Shown: positions 13,484 to 23,429, numbered from the stretch's first letter. The stretch is 51,566 bases of DNA from Phil1 sp964600045 (GCA_964600045.1 CAZRHS010000004.1:1-51566); one strand, 5' to 3'. Notes: generated by a model not told the origin, from the letters alone. Numbers and translations: made by a program.

Positions 13484-15772
13484 ATGGGCGTTATAGGACA
13501 AAGCGTAACGCGCGTGGACGCGCCGGATAAGGTTACGGGCCGCGCGAAATACACGGACGATCTTGCCGACCGCTCCGCGCTGATAGCGAAAATACTGCAT
13601 TCAACAATTGCTCACGGCTACGTAAAAAGCATTGATACTTCCGAGGCCGAGAAAATAAAGGGCGTTGTAAAGATAGTAACCTGCTTTGACGTGCCAAATA
13701 TACCCTTCCCCACGGCGGGGCACCCCTGGAGCACGGATCCGCATCATCAGGACGTTGCGGACAGGCTGCTGCTTAATCGCCACGTGCGCTATTACGGCGA
13801 CGAAATAGCGGCAGTTGTGGCACGCGACGAGGTGAGCGCCGCCCAGGCGATACGCGCCATTAAAGTTGAATACGAAACGCTGCCCTTTGTGCTGGACCCG
13901 ATAGAATCCATGCAGGACGGCGCGCCGCAGATTCACGAGGAACGCGACCACAATATACTTGCGCACACATCTTACGAGGACGGTGACTATGAGGAGGCCA
14001 TAAAGGAGCCGGGCCTTATAGTTATAGACAAATGGTACAACACCCCCACCGTTCAGCACTGCCACATAGAAAACCATATATGCTTTGCCTATGAAGAAGC
14101 GAACAAAATAAACGTTGTAAGCTCCACGCAGATACCGCACATTGTGCGAAGAATTGTCGGCCAGGCGCTCGGGCGCGACTGGGGCAGCGTGCGCATAGTA
14201 AAGCCCTATATAGGCGGCGGCTTCGGCAACAAGCAGGACGCTCTTTATGAGCCGCTCTGCGCCTATCTTTCAACGGTTGTGGGCGGCAGGCTTGTTAAGC
14301 TTGACGTAAGCCGAGAGGAAACATTTGTAAGCAACCGCGTGCGCCACGCGATAAGATACCATATTATTTCGCACGTTCGTCCGGACGGCACGTTTGTTGC
14401 CGGCAGGCTTTGGGCCTATTCCAACCAGGGCGCTTACGCAAGCCACGGCCACAGCATCTGCGCCAAGGGCGCGGGCGCGTTCAGGCAGCTTTATCGCTAC
14501 CGCAACGCCTGCAAGGGAGATGCCTACACCATTTATACAAATATGCCCACGGCGGGCGCGATGCGCGGCTACGGCATTCCGCAGATGATGTTCGCAATGG
14601 AAAGCCACGTGGACGACATAGCGAAAAGGCTGAACATACCCCCGCTTAAGCTTAGGCAGATGAACCTGATGGAGGTTGGCTACAAGGACGAATATTCCAA
14701 GAACGAGAACTATTTCGACAGCTTTAATCAATGCATAGCCAAGGGCATGAAGTATATTGACTATGAGCGCAAGCTTGAGGAATATTCCCACGATACCGGC
14801 CCCATACGCCGCGGCGTAGGCATGGCAGTGTTCTGGTACAACACCGCCGTGTGGCCCATATCGCTTGAAAGCTCCTCCTGCCGCATGGTGCTCAATCAGG
14901 ACGGCTCCGTGCAGCTTCAGCTTGCCGAAACCGAAATAGGCCAGGGCGCGGACACGGCATTCAGCCAGATGGCGGCGGACGAATTAAGCCTGCCGCTTGA
15001 AAAGATACATATTATATCCGCCCAGGACACGGACGTTACCCCCTTCGGCACCGGCGCTTACGCCAGCCGCCAAACGTACGTGGGCGGTTTTGCCGTGCAG
15101 CAGACGGCGCGGCTTCTTAAGGAGCGCATACTCAACTACGCCCACGAGCTTACACGCATGACGGTTCATAATTTGGACCTTGAGGACGGCTACATTATAA
15201 ACATAAATAACCACAGGCAGCTTTTAAGCCTTAAAGAGCTTGCCACAACCGCGCTTTACAGCCTGGAGCACAGCCAGCATATTACGGCCGAAAGCACTTA
15301 CCAGATAAAGTCAAACGCGTATTCATTCGGCTGCTCGTTCGCGGAGGTGGAGGTTGATATTCCCCTTTGCAAGGTAAAGCTTGTGAACATAATAAACGTG
15401 CACGACTGCGGCAGGCTTATAAACCCCGCTCTCGCGGCGGCGCAGGTGCACGGCGGCATGAGCATGGCAATAGGCTACGGGCTTAGTGAGCAGCTGCTCT
15501 TTGACAAAAAGACCGGCCGCGCGCTTAACAACAACCTGCTTGACTACAAGATTTCAACCATGATGGACCATCCGCACCTTGAGGCGCAGTTTGTGGAAAA
15601 CTATGAACCCACAAGCGCATACGGCACAAAGGCGCTTGGCGAGCCGCCCGCGACAAGCGGCGCCCCCGCCATAAGAAACGCCGTGCTTAACGCCACGGGC
15701 GTGGAGATAGACTCCGTTCCCCTTACGCCGCACATTCTTTTTGAGCGGTTCCGTGAGGAAGGGCTTATATAA
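13484..15772 (+). CDS. xdhA: Xanthine dehydrogenase family, molybdopterin-binding subunit
   Basis: The 762-residue protein is the large molybdenum-cofactor subunit of a xanthine dehydrogenase-type hydroxylase, which oxidises hypoxanthine and xanthine or similar N-heterocycles with water as oxygen source. It has the N-terminal ADH-type domain beginning VDAPDKVTGRAKYTDD, the cofactor loops IGGGFGNKQD (243-252), GAMRGYGIPQ and ETEIGQGADT, and a C-terminal ALGEPPATSG whose Glu is the expected active-site base. ATG 13484 is preceded by AAGGAG. It is the first of three subunit genes (large, FAD, 2Fe-2S). Substrate specificity is inferred from the adjacent adenine deaminase and the guanine deaminase at 28.8 kb; nicotinate or another purine hydroxylase is possible. 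Confidence 0.93.
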   Translation: MGVIGQSVTRVDAPDKVTGRAKYTDDLADRSALIAKILHSTIAHGYVKSIDTSEAEKIKGVVKIVTCFDVPNIPFPTAGHPWSTDPHHQDVADRLLLNRHVRYYGDEIAAVVARDEVSAAQAIRAIKVEYETLPFVLDPIESMQDGAPQIHEERDHNILAHTSYEDGDYEEAIKEPGLIVIDKWYNTPTVQHCHIENHICFAYEEANKINVVSSTQIPHIVRRIVGQALGRDWGSVRIVKPYIGGGFGNKQDALYEPLCAYLSTVVGGRLVKLDVSREETFVSNRVRHAIRYHIISHVRPDGTFVAGRLWAYSNQGAYASHGHSICAKGAGAFRQLYRYRNACKGDAYTIYTNMPTAGAMRGYGIPQMMFAMESHVDDIAKRLNIPPLKLRQMNLMEVGYKDEYSKNENYFDSFNQCIAKGMKYIDYERKLEEYSHDTGPIRRGVGMAVFWYNTAVWPISLESSSCRMVLNQDGSVQLQLAETEIGQGADTAFSQMAADELSLPLEKIHIISAQDTDVTPFGTGAYASRQTYVGGFAVQQTARLLKERILNYAHELTRMTVHNLDLEDGYIININNHRQLLSLKELATTALYSLEHSQHITAESTYQIKSNAYSFGCSFAEVEVDIPLCKVKLVNIINVHDCGRLINPALAAAQVHGGMSMAIGYGLSEQLLFDKKTGRALNNNLLDYKISTMMDHPHLEAQFVENYEPTSAYGTKALGEPPATSGAPAIRNAVLNATGVEIDSVPLTPHILFERFREEGLI

Positions 15773-15789
15773 AGGAGGTCACATAAAAT

Positions 15790-16674
15790 ATGTATGACAT
15801 AAAGGCGCTGTATGAGGCGGGCAGCGTAAAAGAGGCGATAGAGCTTATGCAGCTTCATCCGCAGGCGAAGATAATAGCCGGCGGAAGCGACGTGCTTATA
15901 AAACTGCGCGAGGGTAAGCTTGCCGGATGCGAGCTTGTAAGCATATACGGCATAGACGCGCTTCGCGGCATAAGCCTTGACGAGGACGGCACGCTTAGAA
16001 TACTGCCGCTTACAAGCTTTTCGCACATAACGAAGAATGACCTTATAAATGAGCACATAAAGGTTCTGGGCGAGGCTGTGGACATGGTTGGCGGCCCGCA
16101 GATAAGAAACATAGGCACAATCGGCGGCAACATTTCAAACGGCGTAACGAGCGCGGACAGCTCAAGCACCCTGCACGCGTGGGACGCGATAGTTGAGCTT
16201 ACATCCGCGGACGGAGTGAGGCAGCTGCCCATAAAGGAATACTACGTAAGCGCGGGCAAGGTTGCCCTGCGCCCGGCGGAGCTGCTTACGGCCATACTTA
16301 TCCCAAAGAAGAGCTACTCAGGCTACAAGGGGCACTATATAAAATACGCCATGCGAAACGCAATGGATATAGCCACCCTTGGCTGCTCCGTAAACTGCAA
16401 GCTCAGCGAGGACAAGAAAACCATTGTTGACGCGCGCATAGCCTACGGCGTTGCCGGTCCCGTTCCCATGCGGGCGCCGAGCGCGGAGGAAGCGGCCCGC
16501 GGCAAGCAGGTTTGCCAGGCAACGATAGATGCCTTTGCCGATGCCGCATTGGGCGACATTAACCCCAGAGACAGCTGGCGCGCCAGCCGCGATTTCAGGC
16601 TGCATATAGCGCACGAGCTTGCAAAGCGCGCGCTCAGCGAATCGATACGCCTTTGCGGAGGTGAACTGCAATGA
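15790..16674 (+). CDS. xdhB: Xanthine dehydrogenase family, FAD-binding subunit
   Basis: The 294-residue protein is the FAD subunit, passing electrons from the iron-sulfur subunit to NAD+ or another acceptor. FAD-contact motifs of the CoxM/XdhB family are visible: IIAGGSDVLIKLR at about 29-41 and IRNIGTIGGNISNGVTSADSS at about 102-122. A C-terminal CO-dehydrogenase flavoprotein-like domain follows. A strong AAAGGAGG ribosome site sits before the ATG. Its stop overlaps the start of the 2Fe-2S subunit (ATGA at 16671-16674), indicating translational coupling. Confidence 0.93.
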   Translation: MYDIKALYEAGSVKEAIELMQLHPQAKIIAGGSDVLIKLREGKLAGCELVSIYGIDALRGISLDEDGTLRILPLTSFSHITKNDLINEHIKVLGEAVDMVGGPQIRNIGTIGGNISNGVTSADSSSTLHAWDAIVELTSADGVRQLPIKEYYVSAGKVALRPAELLTAILIPKKSYSGYKGHYIKYAMRNAMDIATLGCSVNCKLSEDKKTIVDARIAYGVAGPVPMRAPSAEEAARGKQVCQATIDAFADAALGDINPRDSWRASRDFRLHIAHELAKRALSESIRLCGGELQ

Positions 16675-17168
16675 CCCAGACAAAGCTGATTAAATGCACC
16701 ATAAACGGCGAATATGTTGAAAAAATGGTAGACGTTCGCGCCTCCCTTACGGATATGCTCAGGAACGATTTTCGCCTTACATCCGTTAAAAAGGGCTGCG
16801 AGGTTGGCGAATGCGGAGCATGCAACGTTATAATAGACGGCGAATGCTTTAACTCCTGCATTTACCTGGCCGTTTGGGCGGACGGAAAGAACATACGCAC
16901 GCTTGAAAGCCTGCTTGGTCCCAACGGCGAGCTTTCGGATATTCAGCAGGCGTTTGTGGACGAGGCCGCCGTGCAGTGCGGTTTCTGCACACCCGGCTTT
17001 ATAATGACGGCCGTGGAAATACTGGAAAGCGGCCGCCGCTACACGCGCGACGAGCTTAGAAAGCTTTTAAGCGGGCATCTTTGCCGCTGCACCGGATATG
17101 AAAACATACTCAACGCAGTTGAGAAAACCATGAACAAAAGACTTAGCGAGAAAGAGGGCACAAAGTAA
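16671..17168 (+). CDS. xdhC: Xanthine dehydrogenase family, 2Fe-2S subunit
   Basis: The 165-residue protein carries two [2Fe-2S] clusters. The plant-ferredoxin-like N-terminal cluster uses KGCEVGECGACN and a later Cys (Cys43, 48, 51, 63); the C-terminal helical domain uses QCGFCTPGF and HLCRCTGYENI (Cys103, 106, 138, 140). All eight ligands are present, and length is standard. It overlaps the FAD subunit by four bases and completes the three-part enzyme. The next gene begins in the base right after its stop. Confidence 0.96.
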   Translation: MTQTKLIKCTINGEYVEKMVDVRASLTDMLRNDFRLTSVKKGCEVGECGACNVIIDGECFNSCIYLAVWADGKNIRTLESLLGPNGELSDIQQAFVDEAAVQCGFCTPGFIMTAVEILESGRRYTRDELRKLLSGHLCRCTGYENILNAVEKTMNKRLSEKEGTK

Positions 17169-17720
17169 ATGTATCAGCAAAACGCGCAAAGGCCGGGCGG
17201 ATCATCAAAGGGCCTTGATACCGCGCTGATTATAATATTTATAGTAATTGTGCTTTTCGCGCGGGAGATTTCAAACGTTGCGTCAAGCCTGCCCTCCCCC
17301 ATAAACGTGATTGTGCAGATATTTCTGCTGGGCGCGATAGTGGGCGTGCTGCTTTGGGTTTATGAAAAGCGCATAAGCACATTCCGCTACACGGTTGTTT
17401 ACGATCCCTACGCCAAGGAGGAAGGCGACGAAAGCACCGAGCCTCTGCCCTATAAAAAAGGCACGCTTATGTTTGAGCGCATGGTTGCGAACAAGGGAAA
17501 GCTTGTTGAGTGCGTTACAAAGGACGAGTTCGTAGCCCTTATGAAGCCCGGCGAAAAATACAGTGAGGGCGTATCGTTCCTGCGCGCAAGCAATCTTAGC
17601 ACCGCCAAGTGCGAAGAATCATACACGCTTATATTCCGCCGCTCCAACAAGCTTTACAGCATTATGTTCGCGCCGGATGAGGAGTTTTTGAAGCGGCTTA
17701 ACGAGGCCATGGAAGGCTGA
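17169..17720 (+). CDS. Hypothetical two-helix membrane protein at the end of the xdh operon
   Basis: I do not recognise this 183-residue protein. A polar start (MYQQNAQRPGGSSKGLD) leads into two membrane helices at about residues 18-37 and 46-65, then a soluble domain of about 115 residues with mixed charge, including TFRYTVVYDPYAKEEG and SYTLIFRRSNKLYSIMF, probably cytosolic with both ends inside. The ATG follows the xdhC stop without a gap (TAAATG), so it is translationally coupled and made with the dehydrogenase, but nothing in it suggests a catalytic role. A terminator follows 18 bases after its stop. Confidence 0.7.
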   Translation: MYQQNAQRPGGSSKGLDTALIIIFIVIVLFAREISNVASSLPSPINVIVQIFLLGAIVGVLLWVYEKRISTFRYTVVYDPYAKEEGDESTEPLPYKKGTLMFERMVANKGKLVECVTKDEFVALMKPGEKYSEGVSFLRASNLSTAKCEESYTLIFRRSNKLYSIMFAPDEEFLKRLNEAMEG

Positions 17721-17737
17721 ACAATAAGGATATAAAT

Positions 17738-17770
17738 TAAGACCCGTCTTTTCAGGCGGGTCTTATCTTT
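17738..17770. terminator. Terminator between xdh and glycogen operons
   Basis: Nine-base arms TAAGACCCG and CGGGTCTTA are followed by a T-rich stretch on the plus strand and by TTAATTTAT on the minus strand. It lies between convergent operons and can serve both. Confidence 0.75.
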
Positions 17771-17778
17771 GTTTTGGC

Positions 17779-19203
17779 TTAATAAAGCTCCATGTATTTC
17801 TTTGCGGGTTCTTCCCAGGAGAAGTTTTTGTTCATGCAGCGCTTCATAAGCTCTGCCCACTTTTGTTTATCCTTAAAGTCCGCCGCCGCGCGCTCCGCCG
17901 CGTAAAGAAGCTCGTGCGCGTTATAATCAACAAACGTGTAGCCGCAGCCGGCATCGTCTCCGCCGCACGGGGTTACGGTATCCTTAAGGCCGCCGGTTTC
18001 ACGAACTATGGGCACGGTGCCGTAGCGCATGGCTATAAGCTGAGAAAGTCCGCAGGGCTCAAACAGGCTTGGCATAAGGAAAATGTCCGCTCCGGCATAA
18101 ATTCTTCTTGCAAGGGAATCGTTATACTCAAGCCTTGCCGCTATTTTGCCGGGATGAAGCTTTTCGGCGTATCTGAAAAGGTTTTCATACCTGCTTTCGC
18201 CTGTGCCCAATACAACAAGCTGCATGGGAATATTCATTATTTCCTTAAGCACGCGCTCAACAAGGTCCAGCCCCTTTTGCCCCGTAAGGCGGGAAACTAT
18301 GGCCGCCACGGGTACATCCGCGTTTTCTTCAAGATCAAGCTCATTCTGAAGTGCCTTTTTGCACTTTGCCTTGCCGTCAATATTTTCGGCGCAGTAGTTT
18401 GCGCGCAATGCGCCGTCCGTAAACGGATCAAAGCTTATAGTGTCTATGCCGTTTATAATGCCGCAAACGTCGTCCGCGCGCTCCTTAAGCACGCCTTCAA
18501 GCGATTCGCCGTAAAACTTGGTCATAATCTCGCGCGAATAGGTTGGGGACACGGTTGTTATCTTGTCCGCGTAAACAATGCCGCCCTTAAGGTAATTCAC
18601 GTTGCCGTAAAACTCAAGCTTGTGCATATCAAACGCCGCCTCGCCGAGAGAGAGAAGCTCATCGCAGAAGCCGCGGTCAAACACTCCCTGAAAGCGCAGG
18701 TTATGAATTGTAAGCACGGTTTTTATGCGGGAATAGAACGGCATTTTGGCATAATGCAGCTTAAGAAGCGCCGCCGCCATCGCGGTTTGCCAGTCGTTCA
18801 AGTGCAGCGCGTCGGGCATAAAGCCTATGCGGGGCAGCATTTCTATTATTGCCTTTGAGAAGAAGCCGAAGCGCTCCGCCTCATCGCAATTGAACACGCC
18901 GTATATATAATCCCGCCCGAAATAATACTGATTGTCTATAAAGTAATAGGTTATGCCGCGCTGATTGAGCATTTCAACGCCGCAATACTGATTGCGCCAG
19001 CCAAGCTTAATATTAAAATCGCAAACGTGGTGCATGTGCATACCGTAGCGTGCCTTAACGCGGGCGTAAAGCGGCAGCACAACCCTTATGTCCGCTCCCT
19101 CTTCCTTAAGCTGCAGCGGAAGCGCCGCGGCAACGTCCGCAAGGCCGCCCGTTTTTACAAACGGAGCGCATTCGCTTGCGGCAAAGAGTATTTTTTTGCT
19201 CAT
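17779..19203 (-). CDS. glgA: Glycogen synthase (ADP-glucose type)
   Basis: The 474-residue GT5 glycosyltransferase elongates alpha-1,4-glucan from ADP-glucose. The nucleotide-sugar motif KTGGLADV is at 17-24 (family KXGGL), with LNDWQTA, TVLTIHN, the C-terminal domain IVSRLTGQKGLDLV and the donor-binding FLMPSLFEPCGLSQLIAMRYGT. Length is normal. It is the last gene of the leftward glgB-glgC-glgD-glgA operon; its ATG overlaps the glgD stop by four bases. Confidence 0.97.
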   Translation of the reverse strand: MSKKILFAASECAPFVKTGGLADVAAALPLQLKEEGADIRVVLPLYARVKARYGMHMHHVCDFNIKLGWRNQYCGVEMLNQRGITYYFIDNQYYFGRDYIYGVFNCDEAERFGFFSKAIIEMLPRIGFMPDALHLNDWQTAMAAALLKLHYAKMPFYSRIKTVLTIHNLRFQGVFDRGFCDELLSLGEAAFDMHKLEFYGNVNYLKGGIVYADKITTVSPTYSREIMTKFYGESLEGVLKERADDVCGIINGIDTISFDPFTDGALRANYCAENIDGKAKCKKALQNELDLEENADVPVAAIVSRLTGQKGLDLVERVLKEIMNIPMQLVVLGTGESRYENLFRYAEKLHPGKIAARLEYNDSLARRIYAGADIFLMPSLFEPCGLSQLIAMRYGTVPIVRETGGLKDTVTPCGGDDAGCGYTFVDYNAHELLYAAERAAADFKDKQKWAELMKRCMNKNFSWEEPAKKYMELY

Positions 19204-20324
19204 ACAAGGGCTCCTTTCCTTATTGTTACCGGGAAGCCTTCGTAGCCCGCAAGGCGCCTGCCCGGGCGCACCTGCACGCCCTTATCGAGTATAACGTAAT
19301 CAAGCGCGCAGCCCTCGCGTATTTCGCTGGCCTGCATCACTATGCAGTTTTTAAGCACACTGCCGCGCCCTATGTGCACGCCGCGGAAGAGTATGCAGTT
19401 TTCTATGCTGCCCTCTATTATGCATCCGTCCGCCACAAGGCTGTTTTTAACCTGAGCTTCGCTTCCGTAGCGGGCCGGGGCCTCGTCCTTAACCTTTGTG
19501 TATATGGGATGATCGGCGTTGAAAAGATCCGCCCTGACTTCCTGCTTAAAAAGGTCCATATTGTGCTTAAAATAGCTTGAAACCGAATCGAGCCTGGCTA
19601 CGCAGCCATCGTAGCGGTAGCCGTTAAGGCGAAGGGTTTTAATGTTTCTTACCAGTACGTCCCTGATAAAATCCGTATAAGCGTGGCTTGAAGCGTCCTC
19701 TATAAGGTATTCAAGCATGCTCTTTTCCATTATGTAAACATCGCAGCTGCGGTAAGGGGACTTAGGCCTATAGGGATCAACCTCAAGGTCCGTTACCCTG
19801 CCGCCCTCGCCCAGGGTAAGGCGAAGATCGTCGTAGCGCTCGGTTTCGCCCTCGTCATGCTCCTCGCTGTACATAAGGGTTATGTCCGCGCCGGACTCAA
19901 TATGGCTTTTCAGCATGCCGTCATAAGTTGTGTTATAAATCGTGTGGCTGCCGGTAAGTATAACGTAGCGCTGGGCGCTCCTTCTGATGTAGCCCATAAC
20001 GGAGCGGATGGCGTCCACCGTGCCGCGATAAAGGCCGGTATTATCCCTGGTTACAAACGGGGGCAGTATAAAAAGGCCGTCGCGCTTGCGGTGCAGATCC
20101 CATTCCTTGCCGCTGCCCAGGTGATCCATAAGCGAATGGTAGTTCCTTTGCGCTATTATGCCAACGTTTGTAACGCCGGTATTGACAAGGTTGCTCAGTA
20201 TAAAGTCTATGCTGCGATACCTGCCGCCGAACGGCACCGCCGCGATTGAGCGGCTGTATGTAATGTCTCTCAGGCGGTTATTGGATTCGCCGGTGTATAT
20301 AAGTCCGAATGCTTTTTCGTTCAT
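19200..20324 (-). CDS. glgD: GlgD, non-catalytic ADP-glucose pyrophosphorylase subunit
   Basis: The 374-residue protein is a GlgC paralogue typical of Bacillota. It keeps the fold, including VPFGGRYRSIDFILSNLVN and the left-handed beta-helix C terminus (SIENCILFRGVHIGRGSVLKN), but the catalytic GGXGXRL loop is replaced by YTGESNNRL near residues 10-18, as expected for GlgD, which assembles with GlgC and tunes its activity. It lies 13 bases after glgC and overlaps glgA by four bases. Confidence 0.95.
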   Translation of the reverse strand: MNEKAFGLIYTGESNNRLRDITYSRSIAAVPFGGRYRSIDFILSNLVNTGVTNVGIIAQRNYHSLMDHLGSGKEWDLHRKRDGLFILPPFVTRDNTGLYRGTVDAIRSVMGYIRRSAQRYVILTGSHTIYNTTYDGMLKSHIESGADITLMYSEEHDEGETERYDDLRLTLGEGGRVTDLEVDPYRPKSPYRSCDVYIMEKSMLEYLIEDASSHAYTDFIRDVLVRNIKTLRLNGYRYDGCVARLDSVSSYFKHNMDLFKQEVRADLFNADHPIYTKVKDEAPARYGSEAQVKNSLVADGCIIEGSIENCILFRGVHIGRGSVLKNCIVMQASEIREGCALDYVILDKGVQVRPGRRLAGYEGFPVTIRKGALV

Positions 20325-20337
20325 GCCTTGCCTCCGT

Positions 20338-21549
20338 TCACTTATTCACTACCATGCCCGCGGGTATAACGGCGCCGCTCTTTATGTTTGCGCCGCTTGC
20401 CACAAGGGTTATGTCCCCGGTAAGGGTTGTGTCGTAGCTGCCGGTTCCGTCGGGCTCCATGCCCACCCGGGCGCCGCTTTCAACGCACGCGTTTTCGCCG
20501 AGTATGGCCTTTTTTATAATTGCGCCCTCGCCTATGCGCGCGCCCGGCATAACAACGCTGTTTTCTATAACCGCGCCGCGGCCGACTCTTACGCCCGTAA
20601 AGAGTACGCTGCGCTCAACAGAGCCGTCTATGTCGCACCCTTCGCTTACAATGCTGTTTTTAATGCACGCGTCGCTGCCGATATAATGCGCGGGCATTAT
20701 GGGGCTGCGGCTGTATATGCGCCACTCGCTGTCGTTAAGATCAAGCGCCGCCGGATTATCGAGCAGGTCCATGTTCGCCTCCCAAAGGCTCTTCACGGTT
20801 CCCACGTCCTTCCAGTAGCCGTTAAAGCCATACGCCGCAAGGCGCCTGCCGTCGCTCAAAAGCTTGGGTATAACGTCCTTGCCGAAGTCGTGGCTGGAGC
20901 TCGGGTTCGCCTCATCCTCGGTAAGGTATTTTTCAAGCACATCAAAGCTGAATATGTATATGCCCATGGAGGCGTTGTTGCTAACGGGGTTCTTGGGCTT
21001 TTCCCAAAAAGCGGTTATCATGCCGTTTTCATCCGTTTGCATAATGCCAAAGCGGTGCGCCTCTTCCATAGGCACCTGAAGCACGGCAATGGTAGCATCC
21101 GCCTGCCGCTCAATATGGCAGCGCAGCATGGCGGCATAATTCATTTTGTATATATGGTCGCCGCTTAATATAAGCACGTATTTGGGTGAATACTGCCTTA
21201 AAAAAGCAAGGTTCTGATAAATTGCGTTTGCGGTGCCGGAATACCATTCGCCGCGGCTGCCGCCGCTTACATACGGCGGAAGAACGTATACGCCGCCGCT
21301 GTTGCGGTCCAGATCCCACGCGGAGCCGTTGCCGAGATAGGCGTTAAGCTCAAGCGGAGAATACTGCGTAAGCACGCCCACGGTATCAATGTCCGAATTT
21401 ACGCAGTTTGAAAGCGGAAAGTCAATTATCCTGTACTTGCCGCCAAACGGCACGGCGGGTTTGGCCGTGCGGTCCGTAAGCACGCCAAGGCGGGTTCCCT
21501 GTCCGCCGGCGAGCAGCATCGCAACCATCTTTTTAGTTACCATAGGCAT
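20338..21549 (-). CDS. glgC: Glucose-1-phosphate adenylyltransferase catalytic subunit
   Basis: The 403-residue enzyme makes ADP-glucose from ATP and glucose-1-phosphate, the committed step of glycogen synthesis. The nucleotide loop AGGQGTRLG is at about 14-22, followed by KPAVPFGGKYRIIDFPLSN; LILSGDHIYKMNY carries the Mg2+-binding Asp, and FWEKPKNP the substrate Lys. A beta-helix domain ends the protein. ATG 21549 has AAGGAG 5 bases upstream; ATG 21543 is an alternative. It follows glgB by 11 bases. Confidence 0.96.
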   Translation of the reverse strand: MPMVTKKMVAMLLAGGQGTRLGVLTDRTAKPAVPFGGKYRIIDFPLSNCVNSDIDTVGVLTQYSPLELNAYLGNGSAWDLDRNSGGVYVLPPYVSGGSRGEWYSGTANAIYQNLAFLRQYSPKYVLILSGDHIYKMNYAAMLRCHIERQADATIAVLQVPMEEAHRFGIMQTDENGMITAFWEKPKNPVSNNASMGIYIFSFDVLEKYLTEDEANPSSSHDFGKDVIPKLLSDGRRLAAYGFNGYWKDVGTVKSLWEANMDLLDNPAALDLNDSEWRIYSRSPIMPAHYIGSDACIKNSIVSEGCDIDGSVERSVLFTGVRVGRGAVIENSVVMPGARIGEGAIIKKAILGENACVESGARVGMEPDGTGSYDTTLTGDITLVASGANIKSGAVIPAGMVVNK

Positions 21550-21560
21550 TTATTCTCCTT

Positions 21561-23429
21561 TTAAGATATCGTTTTATTATTTAATTTTTCAACCTTGTAA
21601 TACGCCGCCTCGTAGCCCTTAAGCTCAACGCGAACCACAAAATCCTCGTCCTCTTTATTCACGCTTACCTTGGGTTCCTTGCGCTCTATGCTGCTCATAA
21701 CGCGCTTCAGGCGGCAGTTGTACGGCATGCGGATAGGATACGCGCCGTGCTCCACGGGGGTAAAGTTAAATACGCAAAGCAGCTCGTTGCCGTCATCATC
21801 CATGCGGCTGAAGGCTATTATGCTGTGCAGCGCGTCCTCCGCCCGGCGCCATTCAAAGCCCGCCCAGGAATCATCGTCCCTATAAAGCGGAGCGTTATGC
21901 TTATATACCGCGTTCAGCGCCTTAACGAATTCCCTAAGCGCCGCGTGGTGCTCATAGTCAAGCAGCATCCAGTCAAGCGAGGTTTTGAAGTTCCATTCGC
22001 TGAATTGCCCAAACTCCCCGCCCATGAACAGCAGTTTTTTGCCCGGCATGGCATATTGAAGCATATAAAGCTCCCTAAGCTGCATAAACATTTCGTCATA
22101 GCTGCCCTTCATGCGCCCTATGAGAGAGTTTTTAAGGTGCACAACCTCGTCGTGCGAAAGGGGCAGTATAAAATGCTCGCTGAAAGCGTAGCACATGGGG
22201 AAGGTAAGCTTATCGTGGGAATATTTTCTATAAAGGCTGTCCTGCTTCATATACGAAAGCACGTCGTTCATCCAGCCCATGTTCCACTTAAAGTCAAAGC
22301 CTAAGCCGCCATTTGAAACGGACCTTGTTACTCCGTCAAACGCCGTGCTCTCCTCCGCTATAAGCAGCGCGCCCGGGGCTTCCCTGTGCACGGCTGTGCT
22401 AAGCGTTTTCAAAAAATCTATCGCGCCCAGGTTCTCGCGCCCGCCGTAGCGGTTCGGCAAATACCCCATGCCCTCCTTGCCAAAGTCAAGATAAAGCATG
22501 CAGCTTACGGCATCCGCCCTAAGGCCGTCTATATGATACTCATTAAGCCAGAAAACGGCGTTTGAAACAAGAAAGCTTACAACCTCGCTGCGCTCGTAAT
22601 TAAACTGCAGCGTGCCCCACTGCGGCTGCTCGCTGCGGCGGGAATCGGCGTGCTCATAAAGCGCGGTTCCGTCAAAAAGCCTTAAGCCATGGTCATCCTT
22701 TGTAAAATGCGCGGCCACCCAATCGAGTATAACGCCTATGCCGCGGCTGTGCAGGGAATCTATAAGCAGCTTAAGCCCGTTCGGGTCGCCGTAGCGGCTG
22801 GTGGCGCTGAAATAGCCCGTTGTCTGGTATCCCCAGCTGTCGTCAAGCGGATATTCGCCAAGCGGCATAAGCTCAACGTGGGTATACCCCATCTCCTCAA
22901 CATAGTCCGCAAGCTCATCCGCAAGCGTTTCGTAATCCATGCCCTTTCGCCATGAGCCAAGGTGTACCTCGTAAACGCTCATAGGCCGCGTATGCGCTTC
23001 GGCTCCGCGGCGGGGTCTTTCGGCCATATATTCGCCGTCGTGCCAAGTATATGTGTTTTCGTTCCAGATTATTGATGCCGTATCCGGCCTAAGCTCGGAA
23101 TAAAAGGCGAAGGGATCGGCCTTGAATATAAGTTCTTCGTTTTGAGTGTATATAGCGAATTTATAAAGATCGCCCTCGCAGGCATCCCTTACATGAGCCT
23201 GCCATACGCCCGTTGTTGAGCAGGGGCGCATTACGTCCGCGTTTATGTTCCAATCGTTAAACGTGCCTACCACGCTTACGCTAAGCGCGTTCGGTGCCCA
23301 CACGGCAAAGCGATAAGCCGGTTCGCCATCCTCCATAATTACCCTATGGCAGCCAAGTGCCCTATACGCGTAGGCATTTTTGCCCTCGTTAAAAAGATAA
23401 AGTTCGGTTTGATCCAGGTAAGTACCCAT
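21561..23429 (-). CDS. glgB: 1,4-alpha-glucan branching enzyme
   Basis: This 622-residue GH13 enzyme introduces alpha-1,6 branches in glycogen. An N-terminal CBM48 module (about 20-125, with FAVWAPNA and VVGTFNDWN) leads into the barrel, where the catalytic triad is seen as DGLRADAVS (Asp306 nucleophile), LIAEEST (Glu359 acid/base) and LSHDEVVH (Asp427). The C-terminal beta domain is present. It opens the glycogen operon. The 70-base gap to the patatin-like gene can fold into nested dyads (CGCCCT/AGGGCG around CCGCT/AGCGG), which may hold a promoter or leader structure. Confidence 0.96.
   Translation of the reverse strand: MGTYLDQTELYLFNEGKNAYAYRALGCHRVIMEDGEPAYRFAVWAPNALSVSVVGTFNDWNINADVMRPCSTTGVWQAHVRDACEGDLYKFAIYTQNEELIFKADPFAFYSELRPDTASIIWNENTYTWHDGEYMAERPRRGAEAHTRPMSVYEVHLGSWRKGMDYETLADELADYVEEMGYTHVELMPLGEYPLDDSWGYQTTGYFSATSRYGDPNGLKLLIDSLHSRGIGVILDWVAAHFTKDDHGLRLFDGTALYEHADSRRSEQPQWGTLQFNYERSEVVSFLVSNAVFWLNEYHIDGLRADAVSCMLYLDFGKEGMGYLPNRYGGRENLGAIDFLKTLSTAVHREAPGALLIAEESTAFDGVTRSVSNGGLGFDFKWNMGWMNDVLSYMKQDSLYRKYSHDKLTFPMCYAFSEHFILPLSHDEVVHLKNSLIGRMKGSYDEMFMQLRELYMLQYAMPGKKLLFMGGEFGQFSEWNFKTSLDWMLLDYEHHAALREFVKALNAVYKHNAPLYRDDDSWAGFEWRRAEDALHSIIAFSRMDDDGNELLCVFNFTPVEHGAYPIRMPYNCRLKRVMSSIERKEPKVSVNKEDEDFVVRVELKGYEAAYYKVEKLNNKTIS

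Noticed and set aside
12458..13600. Long open frame antisense to adenine deaminase (about 380 codons)
   Set aside because: It is a mirror of the strongly biased codons of ade, has no family motif or ribosome site, and overlaps a secure gene entirely.
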